A program made the translations under genes and the position numbers. The notes under the pieces are model-generated. The model saw only the letters and a program-made list of their open reading frames with translations, was not told the origin of the DNA and did not search any database. This document shows, in pieces, positions 1 through 13,525 of a DNA stretch of 64,000 nt; position 1 is the first letter of the stretch, and every line of letters begins with the position of its first letter. Source of the DNA: Coffea arabica (taxonomy: Eukaryota > Streptophyta > Magnoliopsida > Gentianales > Rubiaceae); assembly GCF_036785885.1 (NCBI RefSeq), contig NC_092312.1:17874001-17938000 (forward strand). Reading direction: 5' to 3'.

Positions 1-302
1 TGAATCATTCATTTCCATACAAGAATATTTATTAGCTTAAAACATCTGCTAATTAAAACATCTGCTAATAAAACACAAATGTGACAATAATTACAAAAGG
101 AGAGCATAATAGTCAACACAGTCCAACCTACCAACAAAAGATACAAACATTAACAGCTTTGAGTTATCCATCATTCAAAATACTCCCAGAAAGACATTGT
201 TCCCCTAATTGAATCATCTAAGCATATGCAAGCATACACATTTTACTTATTGTGCCAGTGAATGTATCCTCATGAATCCCTATAACAAAAACATTGATTT
301 AC

Positions 303-3300
303 CTCCAATGAAATATCCCTAAGCCGCCTCCCTGTTTGAGCACAACAAATTCGGACAACACTTTCATCACAACTTCCACTAATAACATAATCCCTTCCAT
401 TCATGTAATAAGAACGAGTGTAGTTCTGAGAGCTTCCTGTTGAAGATATTCTAAAATCTAGATGAAGCCTTCCATCAACAGCCAATAATTGTTTGACCTG
501 CAAAAGAGTCCTTTATTCTCAGCCTAATACAATATTTTTACAGAATCCAGAGTCAATAAATTGAAATCATTTCTTTGTCTTGTCTAACCCTTACATTCAT
601 GAACCCATTTAATTGGGCTATATTTCAGAATTTCTCCAGAAGCTAGTCAAACTGCTAGTAAGAAATATTTTGCATCTGAGAGCAAAGATCCCAAATTTCA
701 AATTCTAACATGTACACCCCAAACAATGTGGTGCTCACAGTAGAGTACTTATAGTTCACTATGCAAATTATTACCTCGTTGTCAACAGCTGAAACAAGAA
801 GATACTGGTCATCAGGAGAAAAGCAGACCATAACATTTCCACGAGAACTTGAAGTAGAATAGCAAGGCTGGTTTGGTTTCTGTCTTAGATCCCACATCTT
901 AACATCTTGATCAAATGATGATGTGGCAAAAATAGAGGGTGAGTGATTTGAAAACTTGACCACATTAATATGCTCTCTGTGCAAATCAGTTAACATCTGC
1001 AAGCGTCTTCCAGTGCTAATATCATACAACGCAACATGCTTTGAGTATCCACTTGCAAGAAGCAGTTCATCGGCCGAATTGACATGAACAGATGTTAACT
1101 GATCAAAGTCATCAAAGGCAACAGAACCAGAACCGACACTTGCTTGAGACATATGATTGATCTCATACAATCTAAGCGAACCATTATCAGAACCAGCGAC
1201 AAGCTGAAATTGGGCAAACAAAACAGAGGAAAGGAGAGAAAACAAATCAGGACGGACATATTATTGAAGGAACAACGAGGCTAGAAAGCCAATTCTTTTG
1301 ATGGATAGGGTCTTCCTTGTAAAAGATAATCACATACAAAAAGTATAAGAATAGGTGCATTTTATTCTTCCCTATGTTCTTCCATTTATCTAAGTGATGG
1401 TACTACCAATGCTCCATAAACAGTCTCAGAAAGTTTGCACAATACTGAAGATGCAGAGATCCACGGAGTCATGAAATTCTTTATTCAGTGCTATCATTAT
1501 ACATGATAATATATGAAAATAGGAGACCATTCACAAAAAGATTGGCTTACGAAACATATCATCTTAGCAAAATTAGCAAATAACTCTAGCAAATGCAAAG
1601 GGATTGTTGATTCTATCTAGATTCAAATGCATCTGAAAATTATAGTTTTCATAAAGATACTTTTTACACTACCATATTAGTTGCTAGGCCAAAATAACAA
1701 ATCACATACCTTTGATGGATACTTTTTAAGCCAACATAATCCCAGGACACTGTTCATTATTCCAAGCGATGGCATGTAACTAACAATATTCTCACTCTCA
1801 TGGTTGACAACAACAACCTCACCATCCAAGGTCCCAAAAACCATAAGGCTTGAATCAGAGGGATGATACTCAAACTGCCTTGGACGGAAACTTCTTCTTT
1901 CATCTCTTAATGGGTTACCCAACCAAGATAGTGGGTGCAAGGCAGGCCATGCAGAAGAACCCATTTTGGCAGCAGATAATGATCTAGAATAGTAGGACGG
2001 TGAGTCACATGATGAATAAGATAGCTTTTCTCTTGAAGACCCAGCTTGTGTATGGGTTGCTCTTATTTCGCGCTTATACAGAATACGCACAACATTCTCT
2101 TTATTCTGTCTTTTATATGGCTGGTACTCGAAGTGTTCTGAAAAGACTGCTTTGGCTCTCTCCCGGTCAATCTTTTCAATTGGCAAGTTATCAAGATTTT
2201 TCAGATTCTGCAAGGAAGCTATCATATACTCTCGGTAATATTTCTCATAGCATATTGGTGAGGAATGACAAGAATTAAACTTCCTTGAAGCACTACATGG
2301 CATATGCTTTGAGTTAGAAGAACTTGGCAAGGGCACTTCATCTTGAATGTCCCATAATCCAAGAGAATTCTGCAATGTCATAGAGTAAGCCATTAATATG
2401 CATAAAAAAGCATCTCTGATTCTTAGCTAATTTTATTCTTGAGAATAGCCTTATTTTTGCCATTTAGGGGTTAGTACATCCTCAAGAAAGGAGCCATATT
2501 GCCATCACATTGCAACAAATGGTCCCTTCTCGATAGACCTACAGCTGTCGCCAGAAATTTTCGAAATAGACTAATATCAAATCAACAACATACTCATTCG
2601 GTTATTTAGTCCATCCCTCCTGAAGAAAGAAGGGGGCAGGGGAAGGTTGGGAAGGAAGACAAATCAACAACGCATAGAGCCACTGAATATTAGCATTTAT
2701 CGCATAGAAAACCTGATTTTGCAGATCAAACAATTCACCCCAACCAGAAGCATCAGGTAAAAAATGTGGCAAACAACGGTCCTGGTGATGACTTGAAAAA
2801 TCCACTTCGCTATTGTCTGATGAATATTCCACTGTGCTTTGATCAAAATTTATATCGTTTGTATTCATGCCTTGCTCTTCTGCATTTGCACTTTGATATA
2901 GGATTTCTTCATCAATAGACCATGGTTCTTCAGAATAAAACCTACCATGGATATAACCTGAATCATTGCTTTCATTTGCTTTTCCTTGGGATGATACACA
3001 ACATCTACCTGATTCATCCAAGCATAAACAGTTCTGAAAGCGAAGTCGAGTCAAAGATGGAAGTTTGGCTAATGCTGCACTTGTTGTCCAGAGATTAGAG
3101 ATCCTTGTCTCACACAATGAGAGGAACTTTAGGTTTGGCATACAACTAAAACAATCCTCTCGAAAACTAGTCAGTGAAGCACTGAAATCCAAATTAAGCG
3201 TATGCATATGCACAAACTTCCCCACCATGTTGAGCTTTCGAAAATGAGAAGACTTTAAGTATAAGACTTGACATCTTAACCCTCGCTGAGCAAGATCCCT

Positions 3301-4603
3301 ACAAGTGACAATCTACAATCAGCCAGTACACATTTAAGTATTCAATCTCATAGTTCAAATCTATGAGAGGTGGTACATAAGTCGTAAACCTCATGCTTCA
3401 ACAAATTACATGGAATGTTAAGCAACATAGAGGCAATTACTAGCTTTACAGCCCTTTACTGCATGTTTCTATACCACCATTGTGGGGGTATAAGAAGGTC
3501 AGACGAGTTCAATGGCAGAAGGAACAGAAAGTCTCCTCTCAATACCAAGATGAAAAAGAAATGAAATTATACTAAGTATAGGAATGGAAGCAGTACTTAC
3601 AACAAAAATTCCTTTCCAAATAATTTGTCTTGGAGATCAACAACTCGAAGCTTCTTATGTATAGCACGCATCAATGACAACACGCATTCACCGCTGAGGA
3701 ACCCAGAGGACTTATTAATGAAGTCCACTGCTTCAATCTCAGAAAAGTCAATTCCCGAGAGGAGATCAAGGAGGGGATGGAAATGATCATCCGTCAAGTC
3801 ATCCAACAAAATCACAAGGCTAACTACTTCACTGCGGGCTTTCCTGACCTTTGCCTGAGACATGACATATATACAAGAGCTTAGGCTTGATTAAGTATCC
3901 AACAAGCTAAATTACTTGAGAAACTAGGGATCAATGCACATCGGACTATGTTGCAGAATAACTCTGTGTAAGCAAAAACATTAAAATAATAACAACAAAG
4001 AAAATTTACTAAGGCATTGTAACACTTATAATCACAAAAACATGAATAATAACAATAAAGGAAAACCCATAGGCAAAAGAATCCACCTCAAGGATTGCAG
4101 ATTTGCTGAGATTTACCAAGGCGTTGTACCTTACATCTTAGTAAAAACAAAGAAAACAACTCTGAAACCCAACCTACTCAATAAAATCGTTATGAAAATG
4201 GAAACATTACTTAGAACTAACAAAAGTAAGCACTTAATGCATCGTTACAGACCTTGAATAGAGCTGACAAAACGACGTTGGTAGGTACAATACCGTGCCG
4301 GTCGCAAGAATCCAAATAGCTGAAATCAATACCAACTTTGATTACAGCGCCAATAATTTTTTTTTTTTAAAAAAAAAAGAAAAAGTTACACTTCAGTAAT
4401 CGTAACTTAGAAACGAACAGGCAAGCTGAAATTCCTCGTATTGTAAAACAACAAAATGATAGACTTAATTCCATATAAAACCAAAAATTTACACTAGAAA
4501 TCACCAGGGAGTCTAAAAAGAATTATTCGAAACCAATAAAACTGTAGATATTAGACGAGAAATACTACCGTCTTTCTAAGGTATGAATATCGATGGTGGC
4601 CAT
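303..4603 (-). CDS. LRR plus WD40 repeat protein with DWD box (3' end outside window)
   Basis: Seven exons read on the minus strand: 4603-4569, 4319-4253, 3854-3601, 3298-2713, 2369-1710, 1203-775 and 497-303, all with GT-AG borders and joining in frame to 742 codons. The last exon ends at a donor and no stop-containing exon is visible in 1-302, so the gene runs off the left edge. The N-terminal third has leucine-rich repeats (for example LNLDFSASL and LKFLSLCETRISNL). A Ser/Asp/Glu-rich linker follows, then WD40 repeats from about residue 300 (LMVFGTLDGEVVVVN, FATSSFDQDVKMWDLRQ). KMWDLR fits the WDxR DWD box that WD40 proteins use to bind DDB1 in CUL4 ubiquitin ligases. The start ATG lies in gccATGGCC and opens MATIDIHTLERRYLDSCDRH. 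Function as a CUL4 substrate receptor is inference; I do not recall a named gene for this fusion. Confidence 0.85.
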
Positions 4604-7600
4604 GGCAAATTTGTTGGCGTTTCTGCCTACTGCTCGACGGCGGAGGCACTGGAATTAACCATAGTACTAGCAGCAATCGTCTTTAATGGAAGAACTAGTT
4701 AACAAAAAAGTGACGGCCTAACAGTCTCCTTCTCCGTCCATTCCTTTCCTTGAGCAGCTTCATCTTCGTTCTGAGTGAGTTTGGGAAGAGAGGTCTTCTT
4801 CCAGGTGGCCGTTATTCAGGAAGCCAAATTTTGCACTTTCTGGCCACATGGACAATGGACCCTGGCTCCTCAGCTCCTACCATATGAATTTGCATCTTGG
4901 GCCGTCAATATATTTTTGGGGCAAATTTAGTCTCGAAACTTGGGCCGGGCCTCCACAAGTAGAAGTTGAAATTGGACAGTGCGATGTAGTATTAGACATC
5001 TCCGGACAAACCTTTGCCTCGTGTAATCTTTCGCGATCCACGCCTTCCTAGCTCCGGCACAAGAGAATCAAAAGAAACGTTACATTTCCTCAAAGCGAAA
5101 GAAAAAGTTACGTTAACATTAGTATATATTTTAGTCAGGAAAATGATACAAACCCAATTAAACATCAAAGCTCGTGTGTTTTTTTTCCAAAAGAAAAAAG
5201 AAAGAAATGAAAAGAGACTAATTTTAAGTCACAAGTTTAACGTGCTGTGGAAATGTTTTGGTACTAGACGGAATTTAAGGCTGAGTAAATTATCAACCTT
5301 AAACCTTTCAACTAATTCATTCCCTCAGAATTTGAGCAGTTGATAGAACCACTATTAAGTGACGTTTCTGCTTCGTTTCGTGGAAATCTTTAGCCTGTCC
5401 TTCAAGAATTATGCCTTCGTGAAAGAAAGTTCTATATAGTGGACGATATGGCAGCCGCGAATAAAGCACCTTTTTCTTTTCTTTTTTTTGGGGGGCCCCC
5501 AAGAAGGCGTGAGATTTATACATTTTTCAGTGGAGCGCTTTTGGCACCTAAATATAACGAGCGCTTTTCAGTGGTATACTATTCAAGATTGTGAGCCTTT
5601 GATAACTTTTTGACCTAATAATCAATAATAATAGTGCTGCTGTGCTCCACCTTCGTCTCGACAGCCCCATGCATCTTGATTCTGAAAAAAAGGCCATATA
5701 TGCTGCTGTGCTTTTTCAGCGGTCTCCTTCCAATTCTCTAGCCCCTGAAAGTGAAAAAAGAAGACGACTTGCGCATCAAGATTGTGACAAAGCTTTGCAG
5801 GGCACTACTGCCTGCATGCACCGTCGCTGGCAAATGCATGAGTAGGTAAAAGTAAAACAGCGGGGACTCTTTCCCTTTATCCCCTGCTGCATTTCTTTTC
5901 TCTTTTCCTTTGTGGGGCTTCCAGTTTTTTGTTCAAATGAGTGGAGGTGTACCTTGCATTCTGTCCCTGGCCTGTAATTAGTATAGTAACTTTGGATCGT
6001 ATCATTTAGCAATACAGGCTTTCCTTAAGTTAGTCGAATTATTGGAAAGAAAGATGAGTAGAGAACTTTAGCCGCAACAAATAAAAAAAGACATATAACG
6101 CCGAAAACACTCTTGATTTTTTTTTTTTTTTTTTTTGCATAATGATACATATAGTCTAACATAGCCTACTCCTACTCCTACGGGAGAGAACCTACTCTAG
6201 GGAGTAGCCCAACTAAACCAAAAGAACCTGACGAAAATTGAACCACCATCAGATCAGACGGATGTACCACGCATCCGCATGAATTTAGAACAATTCTCAT
6301 ACAGAGACACATTGATTTAAGTATGAAAAAATGCTCTTGATTTAAGAAACAGTTGATTTTTTTTTTTTGTTTGCAAATTAATTTGTAAAATAGATGTTTG
6401 GATTGCATATTTTTTAAAAAGTTTTCAAAGAGAAATAACTTGTAATACTTTTGAACCGCATTAGATGATGTTGTCATTTAATCTTCATTCATTTGTAGCT
6501 AATTTGACAATTGAACCGAGGTCAGACGAATCAAATATAAACATATAATGGTTTCTCTCTCAAAGAGAAAGTAACAAACATTCAACTCAACGAAACCTTA
6601 AGAGGGTAAAAGTGCAATTAATTAACCCTAGTGATGGTGATAAATTGATAATGATAATGGACTGCAGGCAACCTTGGATCCGAAGCAAACCAAAGTATAG
6701 ATGTTCTCGTGATTGTGTCGACCTTTCCCCCCCCCCCCCCCCCCAATAAAAATAGCATAACAGAGACGTCCCACCTTTTTTTTTTTTTTTTGGTCAAAAA
6801 AATGTATCCGTAATTATGATGTCCCACGTAAAACATTATACCGATCAATCATTTGGGTGCGTGCAAACAATATTATAGATGGTGGTGAAGAATTTCTTTC
6901 CATCCCCAACGTAAGAATATGATTCTGAAGTTTAACAAGTCAAGTCTAGCGTTATGAGATTTGGGAGTAAATAAATTGATGCCATCTCTTCTCTTCTTTT
7001 GATAACAACAATTAGCCTAAACGCTTCTTTTACAGCAAATTAATTTGACTTCCGAGGAGCTTGTTTTAGCGTAGGAGTAGTTACGTAAAAGACAAGAGCA
7101 GTAGCTAGGGGCGCTTTTACGAACTGTTTTTGGTACTTGGAAGGGGGAAAAAAAAAAAGATTGAGGTGAATTATTATTATTGATACTGATTGAGGTGATA
7201 TATACATATATGTTCAAAAATTGGGGGCAGATATTTAATTATTATTGTATCCTCCGATTTGTACCTTCGGACCAAGAGATTTGTGGGCAACGTTCCAAAT
7301 CGAAACAAACAAAGGAAAAAACAACAACTACTGCTGTATCCGAAGGCATTCTAACAAATAATAATGGCTGCACGTGGAGACGTAAACCCGTCCATGCAGG
7401 TGATGAGATGTTAATTCAACCGTTATCATCAATCATCAACAGACAAACAAGAACAAACATTTGGATTGCATTTTTCATGAAAAAAATTACTGTAGCGATT
7501 TGATGCATGTGAGGGAAAAAGCTAATAAGGAAATGTGATTACGAAAAACAACGTAATTTTCCGACGGAAAGCTGCAGTCCAAACAAGGCCTTCTTGTTGG

Positions 7601-9357
7601 GTCGAAAACAAAAAATGCTTATATATATATATATATATATAAGGAAGATTTCTTGATAAGTTGAAGTATTATATGGCCTTTTTCCCTGATTATTAAATCA
7701 ATTCATGCAGTATATGAAAATGGAGATAGTGGAACATACACACAGAAGAATAAGGGCTGTGGACAGCAACAAAAGAACCGACGGCGGAACATGCATTTCA
7801 TGCAAATGGTTATGGTATACAGCCCACGATCGCATTATTGATGCCATGTCAAAACTAGTCCACAAAAAAAAAAGGGGGGGGGGGGGGGGGATATAATGTC
7901 CTAATTCCTTTTTCCGTTCTATCCCGTTGCTTTCGACATTTCTGCATTCCATTAATGATCTCATGCTATAAAAACAAGGGCGCCTATCCTGATTTTCTAA
8001 TCTTATCTCATCAATTAAAAGTGTGCTTTGCTGCAAAATAGTACTGTACTACCACTAAAAGAATGATAATTAGCAAAAATGCCGTGGTCGATCGTATAAA
8101 AAGAAATCGGTCCCATAAAGTGGGAAAGGTGGTCGATTATCAGGCTTCAGTCCGTCTGGAATGATATATATAAATGGAGTACGTCCTATCAAATAAAAGA
8201 GTACTATAACGTTAAACGCGTTCTTTGGGCCCTTGAATTAAGCATGGGAGGAGCTTTTGTCTTCTAATATTACCAGTGCTGCATTACTTATTACGAAATC
8301 AAATCAAAGTGATGACAACACAAGTATGCCACACACACGGCTCAGAACCAAAAAAAGCATATTTTAAACCATTCATTCATAAAAGAATCTACGTACGTCA
8401 ATTCCATTCCGCCAGAATACAAACTTCTTCACAGCTAAATGACAGGGCAAATCCCAGAAACAGGGACAAGATTCATGAAATGAAACTTTATACTTTATCA
8501 TAGTATGAATGTATATATTCATATTTTATAATTAAATATTTTTCAAATTAACTTCTCATTTTTGTAAAAAAAATTGACCCCTGAGACCTCTAACATGTAT
8601 TATCTTTCATTTTCATTTCCTTATGGTTATTACTTTTACTTTTTGTTTTCTTTAAAATCAATTTTTCCCTTTTCTCCAAGAGAAGAGAATATAGCTAAAC
8701 TGATACAAACAGATTTACAGTTGTTATTCCAGAGAAATGTTAGGTGATTTATGTCGCACTAGATTTGATTCTATTAGTTGGCCCAAAACAGAACATTATG
8801 AATTGATTTATGATTTTCCATGTTCGGGATGGAAAAGTCCGCGACTGATACATCTTTTGAATATTAATGATGATGAATTCATGAGTTAGATCTCCATTTC
8901 TTACTTTTAGATGCCAAACCAACCGATCAATTTATTTAGTGGAATGGGAGTTCAATTTTGTCATCGGAGCCATTTCAACCCCTAAGCCAATTTTCTCTAT
9001 TTTACATGCACTTGTCTTTGGGGTCATTTTCAACCGCTACTTCATTTCAATTGTTGTTTATAGGGATTTTTACCCAAAAGATACAGAGCCCATTTGAATT
9101 GCATTTTATGGAAAGTACATGAGAAGAAATTACTGTAGCACTTATCCGAATATATGAGGTACAAATATGATTAAAAAATGTATTGAATAAATATTTATAA
9201 AAAAATGTAAAAATTATTCTTCAAAAAAATAACAACCTATAGTACATTTTTTAATAGACACGTGTGACTATAAAAAGGTAATTGAAAGGTAACTTTTAAA
9301 AGATTTTCAAAAACATATTCATGGACAACCCATTGTTATCCAAAATAGACTTATGAT
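4604..9357. other. Spacer upstream of the LRR-WD40 gene
   Basis: No convincing gene was seen on either strand. Reading frames here are short, lack family resemblance and are broken by homopolymers. It holds a C18 run at 6727-6744, a (TA)n run near 7619-7640, a G17 run at 7874-7890 and the MITE at 7458-7587. The first few hundred bases should contain the promoter of the minus-strand gene that starts at 4603. Confidence 0.6.
7458..7587. mobile_element. Small MITE relic with TTTGGATTGCA termini
   Basis: The left end reads catTTGGATTGCA and the right end TGCAGTCCAAACAAgg, an imperfect inverted repeat around a roughly 130-bp AT-rich core that contains ATTACTGTAGC. The same core word recurs in other short elements of this window (9.1 kb, 40.4 kb), which suggests one loose MITE group. 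No clear target-site duplication was found. Confidence 0.45.
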
Positions 9358-9937
9358 ATTGTTCGTTTTGGATTGACCTATTTATCAAAAATAAGTTTTT
9401 CAAATGCAATGCTACGGTAATACATAAACAAAAACAACTCAAAAAGTATATCATCCATACAATATATCAAAAATAACTGACAAATATACAACAAAAAAAA
9501 AAATTCTGCAACATTTTCTACCTATCACCACCCCTCCCTCATCCCCACCCACCACCGTCACCACCCCACCTCCCTTTTCCTGCTTCCCTCCTTTTCTCCT
9601 CCATCCCCCTCCACCCCCCAGAAGGTAGCAACCTTTTGGTCGTGATCTGGCCGCGACCAAATCAAATGGGGGAGGGGAGGGGAGGGCCGAGGATTGGCGG
9701 GGAAAGGGAGGGAGGAGGAGAAGAGGGAAGGGGTGGTGTTGGTGGTGGTTGTGGTTGTGGATAGTAGTTTAATTTTTAAAAAGTATTGAAAAAGTATTTT
9801 AATTTTAAAAGGTATCCCAAAATATATATCAAAAATTCTTTTAAAAAATTATTTATAGTAAAAATTTTTCATATACACTGCTTCAGTAACATATTTTAAA
9901 AATACTTCTAAAAATAACTAATCCAAACGGGCTGTAG
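9358..9937. mobile_element. Foldback-type element with CT-rich and GA-rich arms
   Basis: The left end (CGTTTTGGATTGACCTATTT) and the reverse complement of the right end (CCCGTTTGGATTAGTTATTT) match. Moving inward, the left arm turns pyrimidine-rich (9520-9620) and the right arm purine-rich (9665-9760), so the whole element folds back on itself. The centre at 9636-9660 is a hairpin, TTGGTCG facing CGACCAA. A further AT-rich stretch at 9086-9350, with cccATTTGAATTGCATTT and TTACTGTAGC, looks like an older related MITE. The frame across the CT-rich arm is not a gene. Confidence 0.6.
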
Positions 9938-11275
9938 AACGCAGTTCAATAAATCTATAGTTGAAATACAAGTATGATTAATATGTGCTTTTCTGTGTAA
10001 TGAGTCGTATCCCAGCAAACTTTGATGACATGGTGGTTGGTACCCTGTGGATCGAGCTACATCAAATACACGAAGTACCTACAAGAGTTACTTGGGCTAG
10101 CTCAATTTTAGTCAATGAGGTTCGTGTTAAGACTTCGCCGCCGTGACTTCTGCATACATGAACCACCCAGTCTTGAGTTATTACCGTGACGGTTATCGGG
10201 TTCATCCCAGCCCATTAGCAACAGACAATAATGATTTATCCATACAAAGAAATACTAATTATTATAGCACCTTTTAAAATATTATCTGTCTTTTTCTTAG
10301 AAGAATTTCAAACTTGTATAGACAGAAGATATTATTTGAAACATTACTTGAACTAATTATTATAACAAATTTTAAAATATTATTTATACTAACCAGTGTA
10401 ACACTTTTTTATAATGTAATATATGTAAAATAAAAAAATTATTAAAAAGACAAAAGGATTATAAAAAATTGCAATTATGAAGTAAATAAAATAATATTTA
10501 AAAAAATTTAGCTATCCAAAGCTAATATTAATTTGCTGAACAATATAATGATTATATATATATTATCATCATTTTTGTATCTTACTACTACTATTTTTGG
10601 ATTTCACATATATAAAAAAACTTCCAGATGATCTTCCGTCCGAGAGCACTCGCTAAGCATTGCTATTACTAGTACTAGTACTAACAAAGAAAAGGAGAGA
10701 GAGAGAGAGAGGGCGATAACCAAAAAGCAAGTGGGGACCCACAAAGGCTGATAGACCTGAGAATTCAAGCACGCATCTGATGCGCGTTGCATCACCGCTC
10801 CCTGATTCTCTTTTTCACACACACTTCTCACTTTCTACTTAGTGTAGTGAAGTCTACTACTGCTCCTACTATCACTGCTGCTACCACTACTGAGCAAATT
10901 CAAGCAGACAGCAGCACCAGCTTTCTCTTCCTCTTCCGGCGCTTTCATTTTCCCCACCTTATTCCCCACCAAAACAAAATCCCCGCAACACTCTTAACCA
11001 GCCTCTCAATCTCCCAAAATTTCTTCTCACCCATTTTCCGATTCCCTCACAAATTCTTCTCCATGCAAGTCATTGCTCACCACCGTTTTGAATCATAATC
11101 TTCAGCTAACTTCCCTTTTACCCTGTCCCTGTTATTGTTATCCGCTTTTCCTTCCCTAGAAGAAGAATGGGTTGTCATTCCCATATTTGCCTGCCTTGTT
11201 TTTCTTTGTAGTAGTATATAGAAAATTTCCATCTTCAGTAGGGGGAAAATTAAACTTTTCCTCCATTTCTTTGCT
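9938..11275. other. Spacer upstream of the DUF620 gene
   Basis: AT-rich sequence to about 10600, then a (GA)n run at about 10695-10711 and a pyrimidine-rich tract at 10800-11100. Such tracts are common in plant promoters and leaders, so part of this may be transcribed. No ATG-initiated frame with family resemblance was seen. Confidence 0.5.
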
Positions 11276-11283
11276 TATATAAA
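11276..11283 (+). promoter_or_regulatory. Candidate TATA box of the DUF620 gene
   Basis: TATATAAA lies 53 bases upstream of the start codon at 11336. This would give a leader of about 20-30 bases. A longer leader starting in the CT-rich tract at 10.8-11.1 kb is an alternative. Confidence 0.4.
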
Positions 11284-11335
11284 AAAAAAAAAAATTTAGA
11301 GGACGAGAGTTTCTATACGTACAAGTTTGTGAAAA

Positions 11336-13525
11336 ATGGAGAAAAAGCAAGGCTTTTTTTCGGCGATAAAGGAGGAGGTAGTAAGGGGTTTATCGCCGTC
11401 GAGGTCACGATCAAAGAGCCCAGCAAGGAGCGCCTCACCCATCTCGGCTTTGCTCCGGAGGAAGAAGACCAGCGGTAGTACCAGCAGCAGTGGTAACAGC
11501 TACGTAGCGAATCCCGAAGCGTTGATTGCGAGATCAGGGAGTATGAGGCCGTTGGGGGAGACTCTGACACCGTTAATGGAAGGCCCCGATCCGGATGGAG
11601 GTGAAATCGGGGAGTCGAAGCGGGTCGGGTTGGGTCAGTGGATGAAGGGTCAGCTCTCTCGGGCCCCGTCCGTGACTTCAAGTGGGTACGGAAGTAGTAA
11701 CAACAACACTTCCGGGGGAAGCTGTAATAGGAGGTCTGATCTGAGGTTGTTGCTAGGTGTCATGGGTGCGCCGCTCGCCCCGGTTCACGTTAGTTCTATG
11801 GACCCTCTGCCCCATCTCAGCATCAAAGACACCCCCATTGTGAGTCGATATTTATGAACCTTTTTTTCCGTGTAATTTCTTGCTAAGTAGTTGCGTCCTA
11901 GTGTTTTTTGTTTTTTGTTTTTTTTTTTTGCGGGGGAAGAAAGATTTTGATTATTTTGGTTGTTAATTTGTGAGTAGCTAATTAATATCTTGTGATGCAG
12001 ATGTCGACTAGCACGAATACAGATTCTACTACTGTTATCGAACTTGTTGGTCTGTTTATTGTAAATATTAATTTGAAGTGTTTTGGTGGTGGGGCTGCAG
12101 GGAATGGTGGTTGGAGTCTAATTTTTGGGACAACTGAGTACTGAGGTGGTAGAGATTTATTCCAAGCTTATTTTGGGTGGGTTGAACTGTAATGTAATTG
12201 AAGCAATGGTTGTAACTTTTTCATGTCGTCGATGGGAAATCCTGTCCTAAGTGAAGTGCATGCGCCAATTTTGATACAAGATTGTCAAATTCTGACTTGA
12301 CCAATTTGTATGATCCTCTTTGTCGAGGCTAAGGTTCGCTCATACGGGTTGAATTGGTATTAGGAAGTGGTGTGTAAATGTTACCTGGTATCTTGTTTAA
12401 GGTTTGTGTTGGTTGAAATGCAGCGTTGTCATTTTGTCTGATCTGGCGCTCTGATTTTGCAGGAAACTTCTTCAGCCCAATACATATTGCAGCAGTATAC
12501 TGCTGCATCTGGTGGTCAAAAGCTTCAGAATTCTATTAGAAATGCTTATGCTATGGGAAAGCTGAAGATGGTGGCTTCCGAATTCGAAACTGCAACAAAG
12601 GTTGTGAAGAATAGAAATGCTGCTAGAGCTGCTGAGTCTGGAGGTTTCGTCCTGTGGCAAATGAATCCTGACATGTGGTATGTCGAGCTTGCAGTTGGCG
12701 GTAGCAAGGTACATGCTGGTTGCAATGGCAAGCTTGTTTGGAGGCACACACCTTGGCTTGGGGCTCATACAGCGAAAGGGCCGGTTAGGCCTTTACGCCG
12801 TGCTTTACAGGTTAAAACTAGTGACAAGCTTTGTTTCTACCATTTCCTCGTTTATGTTTTCTTGTCTTCTCACCTCATCCGGCTGTGGTTCTTCTGTACA
12901 GGGTCTTGACCCAAGAACAACAGCCGGTATGTTTGCAGATGCCAGATGCATTGGAGAGAAGAAAATTAATGGGGAGGACTGCTTCATTCTCAAGCTTTGT
13001 GCTGATCCTCAGACACTGAAGGCAAGGAGTGAAGGGCCTGCAGAGATCATTAGGCATGTCCTTTTTGGCTATTTCAGCCAGAAGACTGGTCTTCTTGTGC
13101 ACATGGAGGATTCACATCTTACGCGCATTCAATCTAATGGGGGTGATGCAGTTTACTGGGAAACCACTATTAACTCTTTCTTAGAGGATTATCGTCCTGT
13201 TGAAGGTATAATGATTGCTCATTCTGGTCGTTCAGTGGTTACACTTTTCCGGTTTGGGGAGATGGCAATGAGCCATACGAAAACAAGGATGGAAGAAGCT
13301 TGGACAATTGAAGAGGTGGCGTTCAATGTTCCTGGCTTGTCTTTGGACTGCTTTATTCCACCAGCTGACTTACGGTCAGGGTGCATGAGTGAAGCCTGTG
13401 AACTCCCTCAAGATGAAAGGGCAAAGAGTGCACTTGCGCTTGCTGCTCACCGGGCAAAGGTTGCTGCACTGGAGAAAACTCACGGCAGCAACATGGATAA
13501 TGTGTTCTGGAAAGTTGAGGTCTAA
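11336..13525 (+). CDS. DUF620 family protein
   Basis: Three exons, 11336-11839, 12463-12810 and 12902-13525, all phase 0, give 491 residues. The N-terminus MEKKQGFFSAIKEEVVRGLS is followed by a Ser/Arg-rich low-complexity stretch (SRSRSKSPARSAS). The conserved DUF620 block starts near residue 150 (DLRLLLGVMGAPLAPVHV) and runs through AQYILQQYTAASGGQKLQNS, VLWQMNPDMWYVELAVGG and WRHTPWLGAHTAKGPVRPL. The C-terminal part (EEVAFNVPGLSLDCFIPPAD, then a stop after NMDNVFWKVEV) is complete. Plants carry several copies of this family; its biochemical role is unknown to me. The start is the first ATG in a good frame and matches the usual MEKKQGFF opening. The intron at 12811-12901 is only 91 bases and can be read through in frame, so retention would insert residues without an immediate stop. 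Confidence 0.93.

Noticed and set aside
1-302. Final exon of the LRR-WD40 gene
   Set aside because: I searched the minus strand for a closing WD40 segment and found no convincing exon, so the gene is called incomplete.
9451-9660. Gly-rich minus-strand frame at the CT-rich arm
   Set aside because: It is the translation of a low-complexity foldback arm and has no family resemblance.
10060-10240. GC-richer island possibly derived from a gene
   Set aside because: The base composition stands out, but no frame resembles a protein I know and the borders are unclear.
12001-12049. Possible extra exon of the DUF620 gene after TGATGCAG
   Set aside because: It has an acceptor and an open frame, but family members run directly from DTPI to ETSSAQ without this insert, so it is more likely intron sequence.
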